A stretch of DNA of 64,000 bases from Paenibacillus lycopersici (GCF_010119935.1 NZ_CP048209.1:3785001-3849000), one strand, 5' to 3'; counted from the stretch's first letter, positions 35,454-45,135 are shown. Numbers and translations are program-made. Notes: generated from the sequence alone by a model not told the origin.

Positions 35454-37955
35454 CTAGGCATGGAACGATCGCCAGAATTCGCCTTCCTTGTCGATGATCG
35501 AATCGATCTGCGCGAACGGGATCGTGAACGTCGGGAAACCGGCGGCGTACGGCGCGATATCATACGGTTGAAAATAAACATGCAGCGCATGCTCCGTGAC
35601 GAAGAACGGCTGATCGGGCTGAATGCCCTTGTACGTATCGGGGAACACGTACTCGTACTGCGGGTCTTCCTTGATTTGCTTGCCGATGATGCCGCTCAGC
35701 GTCTTCACGTAGTCGCTGCCCGGCTTGAACAAGTCCTTCAGCTCGAAGAAGCGGCCGTCCGTCAAATGGATGATCGCATATTGCTTCGTCGGCATGCCGT
35801 GCGCGGCTCCGAACGGGAAGTTGTAGCCCGTCAGCTCGAGTTGAAGCAGATCCTGCTGGTAGAACGATACGTCGAAGTCGCCGCTGTACGAATATTCGAG
35901 CTGCTGATCCGCGGGAACGGGCTTCACTTGGGACATGGTTTTCAGCTTGTCGTTGACTTCCTGCTGCGCCGCCTCGTCCTTCTTGCCGCCCAATTGCGGG
36001 AAATAGACGAGATAGTCGGGATTCGGCTTGTATTTCAGCTCCTTCACGATCAGCGGCGGCCGCAGCGGTATGACGGTGTTCTGTTTCCAGACGATTCGTC
36101 CGTCCCGCGCCAGATAGGACAGCCGCTGGTCGACGAACGCTTTGATCAGCCCTCCGGCTTCCGCCGACAACGTCCCGTTTCCTTCGGCGACCGGATAACC
36201 CGGCGCCTTCTTGCCGCCGCGGTCGATGAAATAGGTCTGCTTCCCGTCCGTCGCGGAAGCGAGACCGTTCTTATAATCGGATACGTCGTGATACGCGAAA
36301 TCGGTCAATCGTTTTCCGTTCCAGTCGGCGATCGCGTAGCGCGAACCGATGAAAGGCTGCTCCGGATCGACCGCGCGCCCGAGTCCGAAGCGATCCTCGC
36401 CGAGATCGCGAATATCGTTATAGCCCGGCTGCACGATGTAATGGCCGCGCTTGTCGATGACGCCATAGCTCGCCTTGAAATCTTCAGCCGTATTCACGAT
36501 CGCCCGGCCGTTATGGAACGGGAACGCCGATGTATACGCCGGCTGCAGGACGACTTTCCCTTGCTCGTCGATGAAGCCGTACTTGCCGGCCGGATCGTCC
36601 TGGAACGCGAGCAGCCCGTCGCCGGGCGGGCCGACGTAGGCGTGCGCGAACGACGCGAGCGTCCTGCCGTTCTTGTCGATCAGCGCATAACGGTTGTCTT
36701 GGATTTTCACGAGCGCCTTGCCCAGCTGGAAATCATTCGCTTCGAGGAACCGGGCGGGGATGATTTCTTCGCCCTGCGCGTTCAAGTAACCGAACTTGCT
36801 GACGCCTGTCTCGCCGCCCTCGTCCATGATGTAATAAAGCGCCCGCCCGTCGCTCATATCCGCGATGAACGGATATGCCCGCTTGGTGACGACATGCCCG
36901 CGTTCATCGATCAGCTTGAAGCCTTGGCTGTCGATGGCGGTCGCCCGTCCTTCGGAGAAATTGCCAATGGAGTCGTACACCGGCTTCACGATATAATTGG
37001 CGGATGCATCGATTAAGCCGTACTTGCCGCGCTCCGATGCGATCGCGAGACCGTTCGGCTGAAAATCCATCGCGTCGTCGAACCGCGGCGAGATCGCCAT
37101 TCTGCCGCTGCGATCGATGAAGCCCCACTTCGTGCCGGAAGTCGTCTTGAGCGGAGCCGGATACAAGTATACGGCTCGCTGGGCATCGGCGATCGCCTCG
37201 AATTCGGCACGGATGCTTCGCTCGAGATCGAGCATGATTCCGCGGGACTGCGGCTGCAGCCACTCGAGCGACCGGCGGATCGACGCCAGCGCTGGCCGAT
37301 GCAGCCCGGCCCGGTACTGGGCATCGGCGAATGCATGCCAATGGAACGGATTATGCGGATCTTGCCGGGTCAGCTGCTCGTAATAAAGCGCCACTTTCGG
37401 AAAATAATAGGCATAGGCGTCGAGCGCGGGCACGAAAGCGCCGTTCGCCCAGCGCAGCACCTCGATCCGGTACGTTCCGTCACCGGTCCGGGACCAGAGC
37501 GCTAGCTCCGCTTTGCCGTCGACGCCATGCGGACCCGGCATATCCAGGGCCTCCATGGCCGCGAAGCTCATCTCCGGGGAGGCCGTATCCCGGAGCCCGT
37601 CTCTTGTCAGCTCGTAAACCGACAGCTTCGACATCGAAGCATCGATACGCCAGCCGACGGCGAGATTGGGCGTACCCGCCCGCGTGACCGGCAGCGCGGA
37701 CAGCAGCGCGACGCCGCCGCCCAGCCCCTTGACGGTCTGCATTTCCGTCCACGCGCCGTTGCGGAACGCCAGGACGAGCAGATAGAGCTCCCCGTTCGCG
37801 CGATAGATCGCGGCAACTTCCGGCACCCGGTCGCCGTTAATGTCTGCCGCGCATACCGCGGCCCGCGCGATGGATCCGCCTTGCATCGCCAGCTCGGCGC
37901 CGATCGGCAAATGGGCGGCGGCGATCCGAATCCATTGCGGCTCGTAAGCAGTCAT
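35454..37955 (-). CDS. WG-repeat protein with DUF3298/RsiV-like C-terminus
   Basis: An 833-residue protein. The first 200 residues look like an FG-GAP/VCBS-type beta domain (ADINGDRVPEVAAIY). A helical stretch (about 200-280) follows. Then there are about eight WG repeats with the pattern GFID..G (KWGFIDRSGRMAI, KYGLIDASANYIV, KYGFIDEQGKVVL and others). The C-terminal 200 residues (FGAAHGMPTKQYAIIHLTDGRFFELKDLF) match DUF3298. The ATG at 37955 has GGAGGG upstream. No signal peptide is seen, although relatives are often exported. Function unknown; perhaps a surface or stress protein. Confidence 0.82.
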   Translation of the reverse strand: MTAYEPQWIRIAAAHLPIGAELAMQGGSIARAAVCAADINGDRVPEVAAIYRANGELYLLVLAFRNGAWTEMQTVKGLGGGVALLSALPVTRAGTPNLAVGWRIDASMSKLSVYELTRDGLRDTASPEMSFAAMEALDMPGPHGVDGKAELALWSRTGDGTYRIEVLRWANGAFVPALDAYAYYFPKVALYYEQLTRQDPHNPFHWHAFADAQYRAGLHRPALASIRRSLEWLQPQSRGIMLDLERSIRAEFEAIADAQRAVYLYPAPLKTTSGTKWGFIDRSGRMAISPRFDDAMDFQPNGLAIASERGKYGLIDASANYIVKPVYDSIGNFSEGRATAIDSQGFKLIDERGHVVTKRAYPFIADMSDGRALYYIMDEGGETGVSKFGYLNAQGEEIIPARFLEANDFQLGKALVKIQDNRYALIDKNGRTLASFAHAYVGPPGDGLLAFQDDPAGKYGFIDEQGKVVLQPAYTSAFPFHNGRAIVNTAEDFKASYGVIDKRGHYIVQPGYNDIRDLGEDRFGLGRAVDPEQPFIGSRYAIADWNGKRLTDFAYHDVSDYKNGLASATDGKQTYFIDRGGKKAPGYPVAEGNGTLSAEAGGLIKAFVDQRLSYLARDGRIVWKQNTVIPLRPPLIVKELKYKPNPDYLVYFPQLGGKKDEAAQQEVNDKLKTMSQVKPVPADQQLEYSYSGDFDVSFYQQDLLQLELTGYNFPFGAAHGMPTKQYAIIHLTDGRFFELKDLFKPGSDYVKTLSGIIGKQIKEDPQYEYVFPDTYKGIQPDQPFFVTEHALHVYFQPYDIAPYAAGFPTFTIPFAQIDSIIDKEGEFWRSFHA

Positions 37956-38090
37956 CGTCAGCCCTCCATCCTTGTATCCTGCATCATCGCCTAATGGTAT
38001 GCAGACGAACCGCAGATATGACAAGAGAATGGCGGAATGGCGCATTCATAGCTTCCAGCATATGCCTCGCCTTTTACGCAATGCTGCCTA

Positions 38091-38120
38091 TTGACATGCT
38101 TTCTTTCCATGCGGCATAGT
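38091..38120 (+). promoter_or_regulatory. Promoter of the amino-acid ABC transporter operon
   Basis: TTGACA at 38091-38096 is a perfect -35. CATAGT at 38115-38120 gives an 18-bp spacer. It lies 51 bp upstream of the start at 38171. Confidence 0.55.
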
Positions 38121-38170
38121 TAACGATGGTCAAAATATCCTCGACATCATGAGCAAGAAAGGAATCTGCA

Positions 38171-39664
38171 ATGAATCACATCAACACGATACGCTTCCGG
38201 CGTATGATCGCGGCGCTGATGCTTGTGGCGCTGGCCGCATTGTCCGCGGCCGGACTGAACGTCTTCGGGATCGGCTCCGGAACGGCCTTGGCCGCCGGGA
38301 ATTCGGTATGCGAAGGCAAGACGCTCGTCATGGGCACGTCCCCCGACTATGCGCCTTATGAAGACACGGATGCCAAGAACGGCGGCGAGATCGTCGGCCT
38401 CGACGTCGATATCGCCAAGTCGATTACCGAGAAGCTTGGCTGCAAGCTGCGAATTTCCGGCATGGATTTCAACGGCTTGATCGCCGCGCTGCAATCGGGC
38501 CGGGTCGATTTCGTCATGTCCGGCATGTCCGTTACGGATGAACGGAAGCAAAGCGTCGATTTCTCGGACATGTATTACGCCGCGCGCAATACGATCGTTT
38601 CGAAGAAGGATGCCGCATTCGCTTCCATGGATCAGCTCAAAGGCAAACGCGTCGGCGTCCAGCTCGGCTCCACGCAGGAGACGGCCGTCGCGGGCTTGAA
38701 CGGCGTCGCCGTCAAGAAATTGAACCGCATTACCGATCTCATTCAAGAAATCAAATCGAACCGGATCGACGCCGCGATCGTGGAAGACGCGGTCGCCCTC
38801 GACGCGGTCGCTTCGAATCCCGATCTGACGATGACGATGCTTCCGAACGAGGACGAATCGCAGGGCTACGCGATCGCTTTCCCGAAAGGCTCGAATTTGC
38901 CGACCGCGTTCAACGAGAAGCTTCATGAAATGGAAGCGAGCGGCGAGAAGCAGCAGATCGTCGACAAATGGTTCGGCAAGCACGATGCGGTGACGCCCGC
39001 CAAGCATATGATCGACTTCAGCACGTTGAACGGCTACGTGCCGTTCATCCTGCGGGGCATCTTCGTGACGCTGCTGTTCACGCTCGTCTCCGCCCTGCTC
39101 GGCTTTATCTGGGGCACCGTACTGTCGTTGTTCAAGCTGTCTTCCATTAAACCGCTGAAATGGTTTTCGACCGCCTATACGTCGATCTTCCGCGGCACGC
39201 CGCTGCTGCTGCAATTGATCCTGATTTATTACGCGACGCCGCAATTGTTTCACTACGATATTCCGGCCCTGATGGCGGCAGGACTCGCGTTCGGCCTGAA
39301 CTCCGCCGCTTACCTGTCGGAGACGATCCGCGGCGGCATTATGGCGGTCGATCGCGGCCAGCGCGAAGCGGCGATGGCGCTCGGCATTCCGTACCGGACG
39401 ATGATGATCAGCATTATTTTCCCGCAGGCCGTCAAGAACATCCTGCCGGCGCTCGTTAACGAATGCGTCGCCCTCGTCAAGGAATCGTCGCTCGTCTCCG
39501 TCATCGGCGTATCGGATTTGCTGCGCCGCGCAAGCGTCGTGCAGGCGGCTTCGTACCGCGCGTTCGAACCGCTGCTCTTGGCGGGCGCGATCTATTACGT
39601 GCTCGTCCTGATCTTGACTTCGCTTGCCCGTCTGCTTGAAAGGAGGATGCGCCGCAGTGATTAA
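38171..39664 (+). CDS. Amino-acid ABC transporter, fused substrate-binding and permease protein
   Basis: A 497-residue GlnP-like fusion. A cleavable or anchoring signal segment (about 10-43, ending TALAAG) leads into a PBP2/SBP_bac_3 domain (about 45-275; SPDYAPYE, ALQSGRVDFVMSGMSVT). A membrane domain (about 290-490) has the polar amino acid permease motif FRGTPLLLQL and the EAA loop EAAMALGIPYRTMMISIIFPQA. AAAGGA precedes the ATG. The stop overlaps the ATPase gene by 8 bp. The substrate is likely a polar amino acid; which one is unknown. Confidence 0.92.
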   Translation: MNHINTIRFRRMIAALMLVALAALSAAGLNVFGIGSGTALAAGNSVCEGKTLVMGTSPDYAPYEDTDAKNGGEIVGLDVDIAKSITEKLGCKLRISGMDFNGLIAALQSGRVDFVMSGMSVTDERKQSVDFSDMYYAARNTIVSKKDAAFASMDQLKGKRVGVQLGSTQETAVAGLNGVAVKKLNRITDLIQEIKSNRIDAAIVEDAVALDAVASNPDLTMTMLPNEDESQGYAIAFPKGSNLPTAFNEKLHEMEASGEKQQIVDKWFGKHDAVTPAKHMIDFSTLNGYVPFILRGIFVTLLFTLVSALLGFIWGTVLSLFKLSSIKPLKWFSTAYTSIFRGTPLLLQLILIYYATPQLFHYDIPALMAAGLAFGLNSAAYLSETIRGGIMAVDRGQREAAMALGIPYRTMMISIIFPQAVKNILPALVNECVALVKESSLVSVIGVSDLLRRASVVQAASYRAFEPLLLAGAIYYVLVLILTSLARLLERRMRRSD

Positions 39665-40379
39665 TGTAGAGAATATTACGAAGACGTTCGGCAAGAACGA
39701 GGTGCTGAAGGGCATCTCTACTACGGTCGAGCGGGGAGAAGTCGTCGCGGTCATCGGCCCTTCCGGCTCCGGCAAATCGACGTTCCTGCGCTGCCTGAAC
39801 CTGCTCGAGACGCCGACCGGCGGCCGGATTACGATCGACGGCACGGAAATTACCGATCCGAAGACGGACATCGTCCGCTTCCGCCAGCGCATCGGCATGG
39901 TATTCCAGCATTTCCACCTGTTCCCGCATATGTCCGTCATCGACAATATCATGTTCGCGCCGGTTAAAGTGAAAGGCCTGTCGCGCGAAGAAGCGCGCGG
40001 GAAAGGAATGGCGCTGCTCGAGCGCGTCGGCCTGAAGGAGAAAGCGGACGAGTTCCCGTCCCGCCTGTCCGGCGGCCAGAAACAGCGGATCGCCATCGCG
40101 CGCAGCCTCGCCATGGATCCGGAAATCATGCTCTTCGACGAACCGACGTCGGCGCTCGATCCCGAGATGGTCAAGGAAGTGCTCGAGGTGCTGCGCGGAC
40201 TCGCCGATTCCGGCATGACGATGCTGATCGTGACGCATGAAATGAAGTTCGCCCGCGAAGCCGCGGACACGATCTATTTCCTCGACGACGGGAAGCTCAT
40301 CGAGCAAGCGGCCCCGGAGCAATTCTTCACGGCGCCGAAGAGCGAACGGGCCCGGAGATTCCTGGAACGGGTTTTGTAG
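39657..40379 (+). CDS. Amino-acid ABC transporter ATP-binding protein (GlnQ type)
   Basis: 240 residues. Walker A GPSGSGKS, Q-loop VFQHFHLFPHM, signature LSGGQKQR, Walker B IMLFDEPTSALDPE and H-loop VTHEM are all intact. The GTG at 39657 follows AAAGGAGG at about 10 nt and lies within the last codons of the upstream gene, so translation is coupled. Energises the binding-protein/permease fusion. Confidence 0.95.
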   Translation: MINVENITKTFGKNEVLKGISTTVERGEVVAVIGPSGSGKSTFLRCLNLLETPTGGRITIDGTEITDPKTDIVRFRQRIGMVFQHFHLFPHMSVIDNIMFAPVKVKGLSREEARGKGMALLERVGLKEKADEFPSRLSGGQKQRIAIARSLAMDPEIMLFDEPTSALDPEMVKEVLEVLRGLADSGMTMLIVTHEMKFAREAADTIYFLDDGKLIEQAAPEQFFTAPKSERARRFLERVL

Positions 40380-40421
40380 GTTTGCCGCACGGTTTCGAAT
40401 GATAATAACAACCGTTCGAAC

Positions 40422-40452
40422 AAGAAAGGCAGCCTTCGCGGCTGCCTTTCTT
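40422..40452. terminator. Bidirectional terminator between convergent genes
   Basis: AAGAAAGGCAGCC pairs perfectly with GGCTGCCTTTCTT (13 bp, 5-nt loop). T-rich arms on both strands allow it to end the ABC operon (+) and the GIY-YIG gene (-). Confidence 0.85.
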
Positions 40453-40455
40453 GAT

Positions 40456-40815
40456 TTATGGATTCGGCGGCTTGCGGTAGCCTCTCTCGCCATGCGGCTG
40501 CAGCTCCTCCATCCACCTTTTCTCCATCCTCTTCATCTCCCACTTGATATCGGCGATGTCGTCCGTTTCCTTCTGCTCCAACACCTCGTAGCCGAAGGCG
40601 CCGGGACCGAACGTCTTCCAATCCCGCTGCAATTCCGCGTTCGCGAATCGGCCCGTATCGAGCTGCGCTTGAATCGTCAGCCACTTGTTCTTCAGATTGG
40701 GATAGGCGTCGATGTAGATTTTGCCGTTCGTCCGATTCGTAATTCGGATCACGCCCATGTACGTCTTCATCTGCTTGTAGGCTTCCTGCAGTTCCTTGCG
40801 TTTGTTCTTGTCCAT
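40456..40815 (-). CDS. GIY-YIG nuclease family protein
   Basis: A 119-residue stand-alone GIY-YIG-like domain. The GVIRIT...GKIYI segment (about 21-35) takes the place of GIY...YIG, and LQRDWKTFGPGAFGYEVLEQ is typical of the short Bacillales members. The canonical tyrosines are partly replaced, so nuclease activity is doubtful. AAGGAGG lies about 11 nt before the ATG. Confidence 0.82.
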   Translation of the reverse strand: MDKNKRKELQEAYKQMKTYMGVIRITNRTNGKIYIDAYPNLKNKWLTIQAQLDTGRFANAELQRDWKTFGPGAFGYEVLEQKETDDIADIKWEMKRMEKRWMEELQPHGERGYRKPPNP

Positions 40816-40864
40816 GCCGCATCGCTTCCTCCTTATTATTGACTGTCTTCAAATGCCCGATGGA

Positions 40865-43183
40865 TCACAAATACTTAGCGATCAGTCCGACCAGCTTGGC
40901 CGGAAGCGCCTGCAAATCCGTAATGTCCAGGAACCGCTCGTTCCCGTAAATACGGCTGATAATCTCCTTGTCCTGGCCGATGGCGGCCGCGAGCATCGTC
41001 ACGCCTTTGCGCTCGAATTCCGCGATCGTTTGCCGCATGTCCCGCATGGCGACGCTTCCCGCGTAATCCTCCATCGCCTTCGGCTGTCCGTCGCTCAAGC
41101 TGATCAGCAGCTTCGTCGACTGCGGCGAGGCCGCGAGCCGTTCCGCGATGATGCGCAGCGCCATGCCGTCGCGGTTGTTGCTTCGCGCCCGTATGCCCAT
41201 AAGCCTATAGCGGTCGTCGGGATCGAGCCGCTTCAGATCGGCGTATGCGAAGACCGACATCTGCTCCAGGCGCGACACGTCCGCCGTGTCGCCGTAGATC
41301 ATGACCGGAATGCCGCACATCCGGCAAAAATCATAAACCGCGATTACCGCGCGTTTCGCCGCTTCCAGCCTTCCGAATGCCGCCATCGACGCGGATTCGT
41401 CGACCCGCAGCGCGACCGCCAGGGACGGCGAATCCGTCGGCGGCCTTTTCTTGGCGAAGGCGTTGAAATCGCGATGAGCGACGGCGTCCGCTTGAAATCG
41501 GCTGCCATAGGCATGATGGCGGGCGAATTCCGCTGTCGGCTCCTGCTCCAGCAGCGGCAGCGCCTTGCGCGCGATTTCCCGCACGACCGGCAGCAGCTCG
41601 CGGCTCATTCGCTCGTATTCGTTCCTGCCGGCCTCGTCGAAATCGGGCCGATGCACGACAAGCTTGACGCGGCCGTGCGGCGATTCGGCCACTGCCTCAC
41701 GCGCTTCCCGGTTCAGCTGCGCGCGTTCCTCCCGCCTTCGCCTGACCGCATCCTCCGCCGGCATCGTTTCCGGATTGGCTTGATGGTAACGGGGTTCGCC
41801 GTCATCGCCATTCTCGGAGCTTTCCCCGTCGGCCGGCGCGATCAAAGCGCCTGCCGAGCCCTCCTCGCTGCCTGCCGCTTTCTTCAGCGCAATTCCTTCG
41901 GCATCGGTCTGCTCCTGAAGCTCCGATTCAACCTCGACGGCTCCCCAGGTATGGATTTCAACGGCTTCCGCGTCAGTCCGGCGCTGCGGCTTGTGCCGTT
42001 CCCGGCCGTTCTCCGCGGCTGGTCTTGCCGCCTCGGCCTCCTGTTCCGGTTCCGCCTCCTGATCCGGTTCCAGTACCGCTTCCCGTCCGGCTGCCGCCTC
42101 CGCTTCCGCTCCGGCTAGCGCCGCGAACAAACCGCGTTGCTCGAGCGCCGCTTCCAGAAGCTTGATTTCCTCGGGATCGGTCGTGAGCTTGTAGACGACC
42201 TTCGGATACAACGACGTCGTCACGCCTGCTCCGGCCGCGACCGCGTCCGTCCAATAGAAGAAGGAGCGCATCCCGGCGACGCCTTTGATCGCATGGGCGC
42301 GAGCGGTCTGGTCGAGCAGCAGAATGACGTCCGCCAGCGTCGCGAGCACGCGCCGGTTCCGGTAGCCGGTCTTGGCTTCCGCGCGCTCGATCATCGCGTC
42401 CTTGTCGGGCAAATCCATTCGCTCCGCGTGCTGCACTCTGTCGCGCAGCGCCTCGTTCAGCGGCCTGACCCCGGCATAGCCGCGATTGGTCGTAATGACC
42501 GCGATGAAATCCGGATGGCGGCGTACGACTTCGGTCGGCAGATTGATGCTGCCGTCCGGCTCAAGCGCGGAATTGAGCGCCATCAAGACCGCGGCGTCGC
42601 GAATGACGGTCGGCTCTTGAATCTCAAGCAGGTAGCCGTTGCGGTAGGCGTTAACGATCTCGGACGGATAGAACCTGTATTCCACCGCATCGCCATCCGT
42701 CTGCTCCTGCGCCAATTGCAGGAGACGTTTCATTCGGTATGACGCGGCCTCCGGCGAAAGCCGCAGCTTATCCGTCAATAACCGGCTTGCGCTCTGAAAT
42801 CCGTCGCTGTCGTACAACGCCTGCAGCGCCTCCCGGTCTTCGGGGGACAGCCGCGCAAGCCGATCGTCGGCGATCACCGGCAATATCGCGCCGATCACGT
42901 CGGTTTTATCCATATCGGCGAAGCAGGTAACTTTCGTATACGGCAGGCCGAAATCGGCCGACAACGCTTTGGCCAGCTGGGTTTTGCCGGAGCCGGCGTC
43001 GCCTTCGAGCAGAATCGTGGCGATCTTCATCTCGCCTCGCCGCCAATTCCGCCTGACTTCGCGGCAGATTCGGCGTTCCTCCGCGCTTGTTCGATGGGAG
43101 GCAGACTTCCGCCAGACGAGCGCCTGCTCCGCTTCCGAGAGCTGCCGATCCGGCGATAGAGCCTCATAGAGATGGGGTTCCAT
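40865..43183 (-). CDS. AAA+ ATPase-VWA fusion (CobS/CobT- or MoxR/VWA-like)
   Basis: 772 residues. The N-terminal AAA+ domain has Walker A GDAGSGKTQ (61-69), a Walker B-like strand and sensor-1 VITTNRGY, similar to CobS/MoxR. A long Glu/Ala-rich linker (about 360-480) leads to a C-terminal VWA domain with the MIDAS motif DESAS (about 597-601) and a second acidic site LSDGQP. In most bacteria these are two genes: ATPase plus a VWA partner that inserts metals or remodels enzymes. AAAGGAG precedes the ATG. The promoter region has three TTACTAA repeats. The client is unknown; the MOSC protein gene next door is a possible hint. Confidence 0.85.
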   Translation of the reverse strand: MEPHLYEALSPDRQLSEAEQALVWRKSASHRTSAEERRICREVRRNWRRGEMKIATILLEGDAGSGKTQLAKALSADFGLPYTKVTCFADMDKTDVIGAILPVIADDRLARLSPEDREALQALYDSDGFQSASRLLTDKLRLSPEAASYRMKRLLQLAQEQTDGDAVEYRFYPSEIVNAYRNGYLLEIQEPTVIRDAAVLMALNSALEPDGSINLPTEVVRRHPDFIAVITTNRGYAGVRPLNEALRDRVQHAERMDLPDKDAMIERAEAKTGYRNRRVLATLADVILLLDQTARAHAIKGVAGMRSFFYWTDAVAAGAGVTTSLYPKVVYKLTTDPEEIKLLEAALEQRGLFAALAGAEAEAAAGREAVLEPDQEAEPEQEAEAARPAAENGRERHKPQRRTDAEAVEIHTWGAVEVESELQEQTDAEGIALKKAAGSEEGSAGALIAPADGESSENGDDGEPRYHQANPETMPAEDAVRRRREERAQLNREAREAVAESPHGRVKLVVHRPDFDEAGRNEYERMSRELLPVVREIARKALPLLEQEPTAEFARHHAYGSRFQADAVAHRDFNAFAKKRPPTDSPSLAVALRVDESASMAAFGRLEAAKRAVIAVYDFCRMCGIPVMIYGDTADVSRLEQMSVFAYADLKRLDPDDRYRLMGIRARSNNRDGMALRIIAERLAASPQSTKLLISLSDGQPKAMEDYAGSVAMRDMRQTIAEFERKGVTMLAAAIGQDKEIISRIYGNERFLDITDLQALPAKLVGLIAKYL

Positions 43184-43204
43184 GTGATTTACTCCTTTTA
43201 TGTC

Positions 43205-43228
43205 TTACTAATTTACTAAATTACTAAA
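43205..43228. repeat. Three tandem 8-bp TTACTAA repeats in the 5' leader
   Basis: TTACTAA starts at 43205, 43213 and 43221, exactly 8 bp apart. On the coding (minus) strand of the ATPase gene they read TTAGTAA and occupy roughly +3 to +26 of the predicted transcript. Very AT-rich against the GC-rich background, as expected of a protein- or RNA-binding site. Confidence 0.6.
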
Positions 43229-43237
43229 TACAAGGTC

Positions 43238-43267
43238 ATTATATGCTCGCCTTCGTCCGCAAGTCAA
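43238..43267 (-). promoter_or_regulatory. Promoter of the AAA+/VWA gene
   Basis: On the minus strand TTGACT (43262-43267), an 18-bp spacer and TATAAT (43238-43243), 55 bp upstream of the start codon. Confidence 0.7.
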
Positions 43268-43404
43268 ACCTTATTTTCTGCTGCTGTTCTATACAGCTGC
43301 TGTTCATCGCCGCTGGGTGATTCGACTGGCGGCTGGAGCCGGCATGGCATGTTCGGCGCATAATGCGCTTGCTGTAATGGATTCATGCTGGCTTCACGCC
43401 AAAT

Positions 43405-43436
43405 AGCCCGGAACATGACGAATCATGTTCCGGGCT
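43405..43436 (-). terminator. Terminator of the MOSC gene
   Basis: A perfect 14-bp stem (43405-43418 with 43423-43436) and 4-nt loop, 15 bp after the stop codon. On the minus strand ATTTGG follows. Confidence 0.75.
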
Positions 43437-43451
43437 TAGCGCCGTTACCGC

Positions 43452-44183
43452 TTAGGCGTTCGTATCCATATCTTCCAGCATCACCATGTCGCCGATCGCA
43501 ATCCGTCCCGTCGAGATGACGGACGCGTATACGCCGAAGCATGTGTTGAATTCATTGTGGACCATCTTCAGCAACGACGGATCCTTCTTCTGCGTATCGG
43601 GATCCATCGTGATCATGACGCATCGTTCGCAGAAGCTGTCGACCTGCAGCCCGACGCCGCCGATGGTCAGCCGGCGCCCGATCCATTCGCCTTCAAGCGG
43701 CGCGCCCTCGCGCAGCTTCACGACGAAATTGCCGCGGAATCGGCGCTGATCGGCTTCTCGTCCCCACTGCGCTTCCAGTTTGCGAAGCGAAGCGTCAGTC
43801 ACGAGCAGAATGCTCGCCGCATCGACCGACATCAGGCGGGGATCTTCCGGATTCGGCTCTTGCAGCGCCGACATCGATATCGGCGTCTTCGAATGCCGCT
43901 GAACCTCGCGCAGCAGCTGTTCGTCCCATCCGAACTTCCGGCCGTCCGGCGCCGTGACGCGGATTTCCCCTTCCGCGAAGCTCGCCCGGTAGGACATCAT
44001 CGCGGGGACGTTCCGCGCCGTGACGAAGCGCGCCCACCCGGTCTTGGACGCATCATAGAAGGATCCGAACCGATCGCCATGCATGCCGTACGGCTCGATC
44101 CGGCAGGCTGTCAGCGGCTCGCCGCCGAATGATTTTATCGGATAACGATTAATGGCATTAATTTCACCGATTGTTATACCCAC
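43452..44183 (-). CDS. MOSC-domain protein (mARC/YcbX-like)
   Basis: 243 residues. An N-terminal beta-barrel (INRYPIKSFGGEPL) and a MOSC domain (from about 100) with the cysteine segment DSFCERCVMITMDP, where a Cys is the expected molybdenum ligand in mARC and YcbX. Such enzymes reduce N-hydroxylated compounds with a molybdenum cofactor. The GTG at 44183 is set by AAGGAGG 9 nt upstream. Electron donor not evident nearby. Confidence 0.87.
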   Translation of the reverse strand: MGITIGEINAINRYPIKSFGGEPLTACRIEPYGMHGDRFGSFYDASKTGWARFVTARNVPAMMSYRASFAEGEIRVTAPDGRKFGWDEQLLREVQRHSKTPISMSALQEPNPEDPRLMSVDAASILLVTDASLRKLEAQWGREADQRRFRGNFVVKLREGAPLEGEWIGRRLTIGGVGLQVDSFCERCVMITMDPDTQKKDPSLLKMVHNEFNTCFGVYASVISTGRIAIGDMVMLEDMDTNA

Positions 44184-44388
44184 GTTGATATTCCTCCTTA
44201 AGGCTTGAAGCGGAGCTTGAAGCACCGCGCGGTGCAGTCACGCGAAATAGCGAAGTTATTCCCTCCTTGCACGTCCGCCCCGTTTTGTATACCATGTCGC
44301 ATCATCGCCGCTCGCGTTTCGATTTGACTTTTATCGATGCAAATGTAACTCTGGGAAGCAGAGTCCGCGAATTGAAGGAGTGAGCGAT

Positions 44389-45135
44389 ATGCTGTTCGAT
44401 AATCTAGCTGTACTGATCACGGGCGCCGGCGCCGGAATCGGCCGCGAGCTTGCGCAAGCTTACGCCCAACAAGGCGCGACGGTCATCCTCATCGACCGGC
44501 ATGCCGAAGCGCTCGCGCTTACCGCCGAACGGATACGCGAATCCGGGCATGCCGCGCATACGCGCGTCTTGGATGTAAGCGATCCTGCCGCGGTCGAGGC
44601 TTGCTTCGGCTGGGTGCGGCAAACCGTCGGCAGGCTGGACGTACTGGTCAATAACGCCGGATTGGGCGCTTGGAAATCCGTATACGATCTGACCGTCGAG
44701 GAATGGGATTACGTGATCCATACGAACTTGCGCGGCACGTTCCTATGCGCGCGGGAAGCGGCCAAGCTGATGCGGGACGGCTCCGGCGGCGCGATCGTGA
44801 ATATCGCCTCGACCCGGGCGATCATGTCCGAGCCGAACTCCGAAGCCTATGCCGCCTCCAAGGGAGGCATTCTGTCGCTGACGCATGCGCTTGCCCTGTC
44901 GCTCGGACCGGACCGCATTCGGGTGAATGCCGTCAGTCCCGGTTGGATCGAGAACGGCGACTACGACGCTTTGCGGCCGATCGACCATACCCAGCATCCC
45001 GCGCAGCGCGTCGGCAAACCGGCTGACATCGTCAAAGCCTGTCTTTATTTGACCGATCCGTCGAATGATTTCGTGACGGGCACCAATCTCGTCGTCGACG
45101 GCGGGATGACCCGTAAAATGATCTATGAAGAATAG
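44389..45135 (+). CDS. Short-chain dehydrogenase/reductase (SDR)
   Basis: A 248-residue classical SDR. TGAGAGIG binds the cofactor, NNAG follows, the catalytic Ser is in VNIASTRA and the Tyr/Lys pair in YAASKGG. The C-terminal GTNLVVDGGMTRKM is typical. The acidic residue after beta-2 (LIDRH) suggests NAD(H). The ATG at 44389 is 8 nt from AAGGAG; the GTG at 44380 would overlap it. Substrate unknown. Confidence 0.9.
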   Translation: MLFDNLAVLITGAGAGIGRELAQAYAQQGATVILIDRHAEALALTAERIRESGHAAHTRVLDVSDPAAVEACFGWVRQTVGRLDVLVNNAGLGAWKSVYDLTVEEWDYVIHTNLRGTFLCAREAAKLMRDGSGGAIVNIASTRAIMSEPNSEAYAASKGGILSLTHALALSLGPDRIRVNAVSPGWIENGDYDALRPIDHTQHPAQRVGKPADIVKACLYLTDPSNDFVTGTNLVVDGGMTRKMIYEE

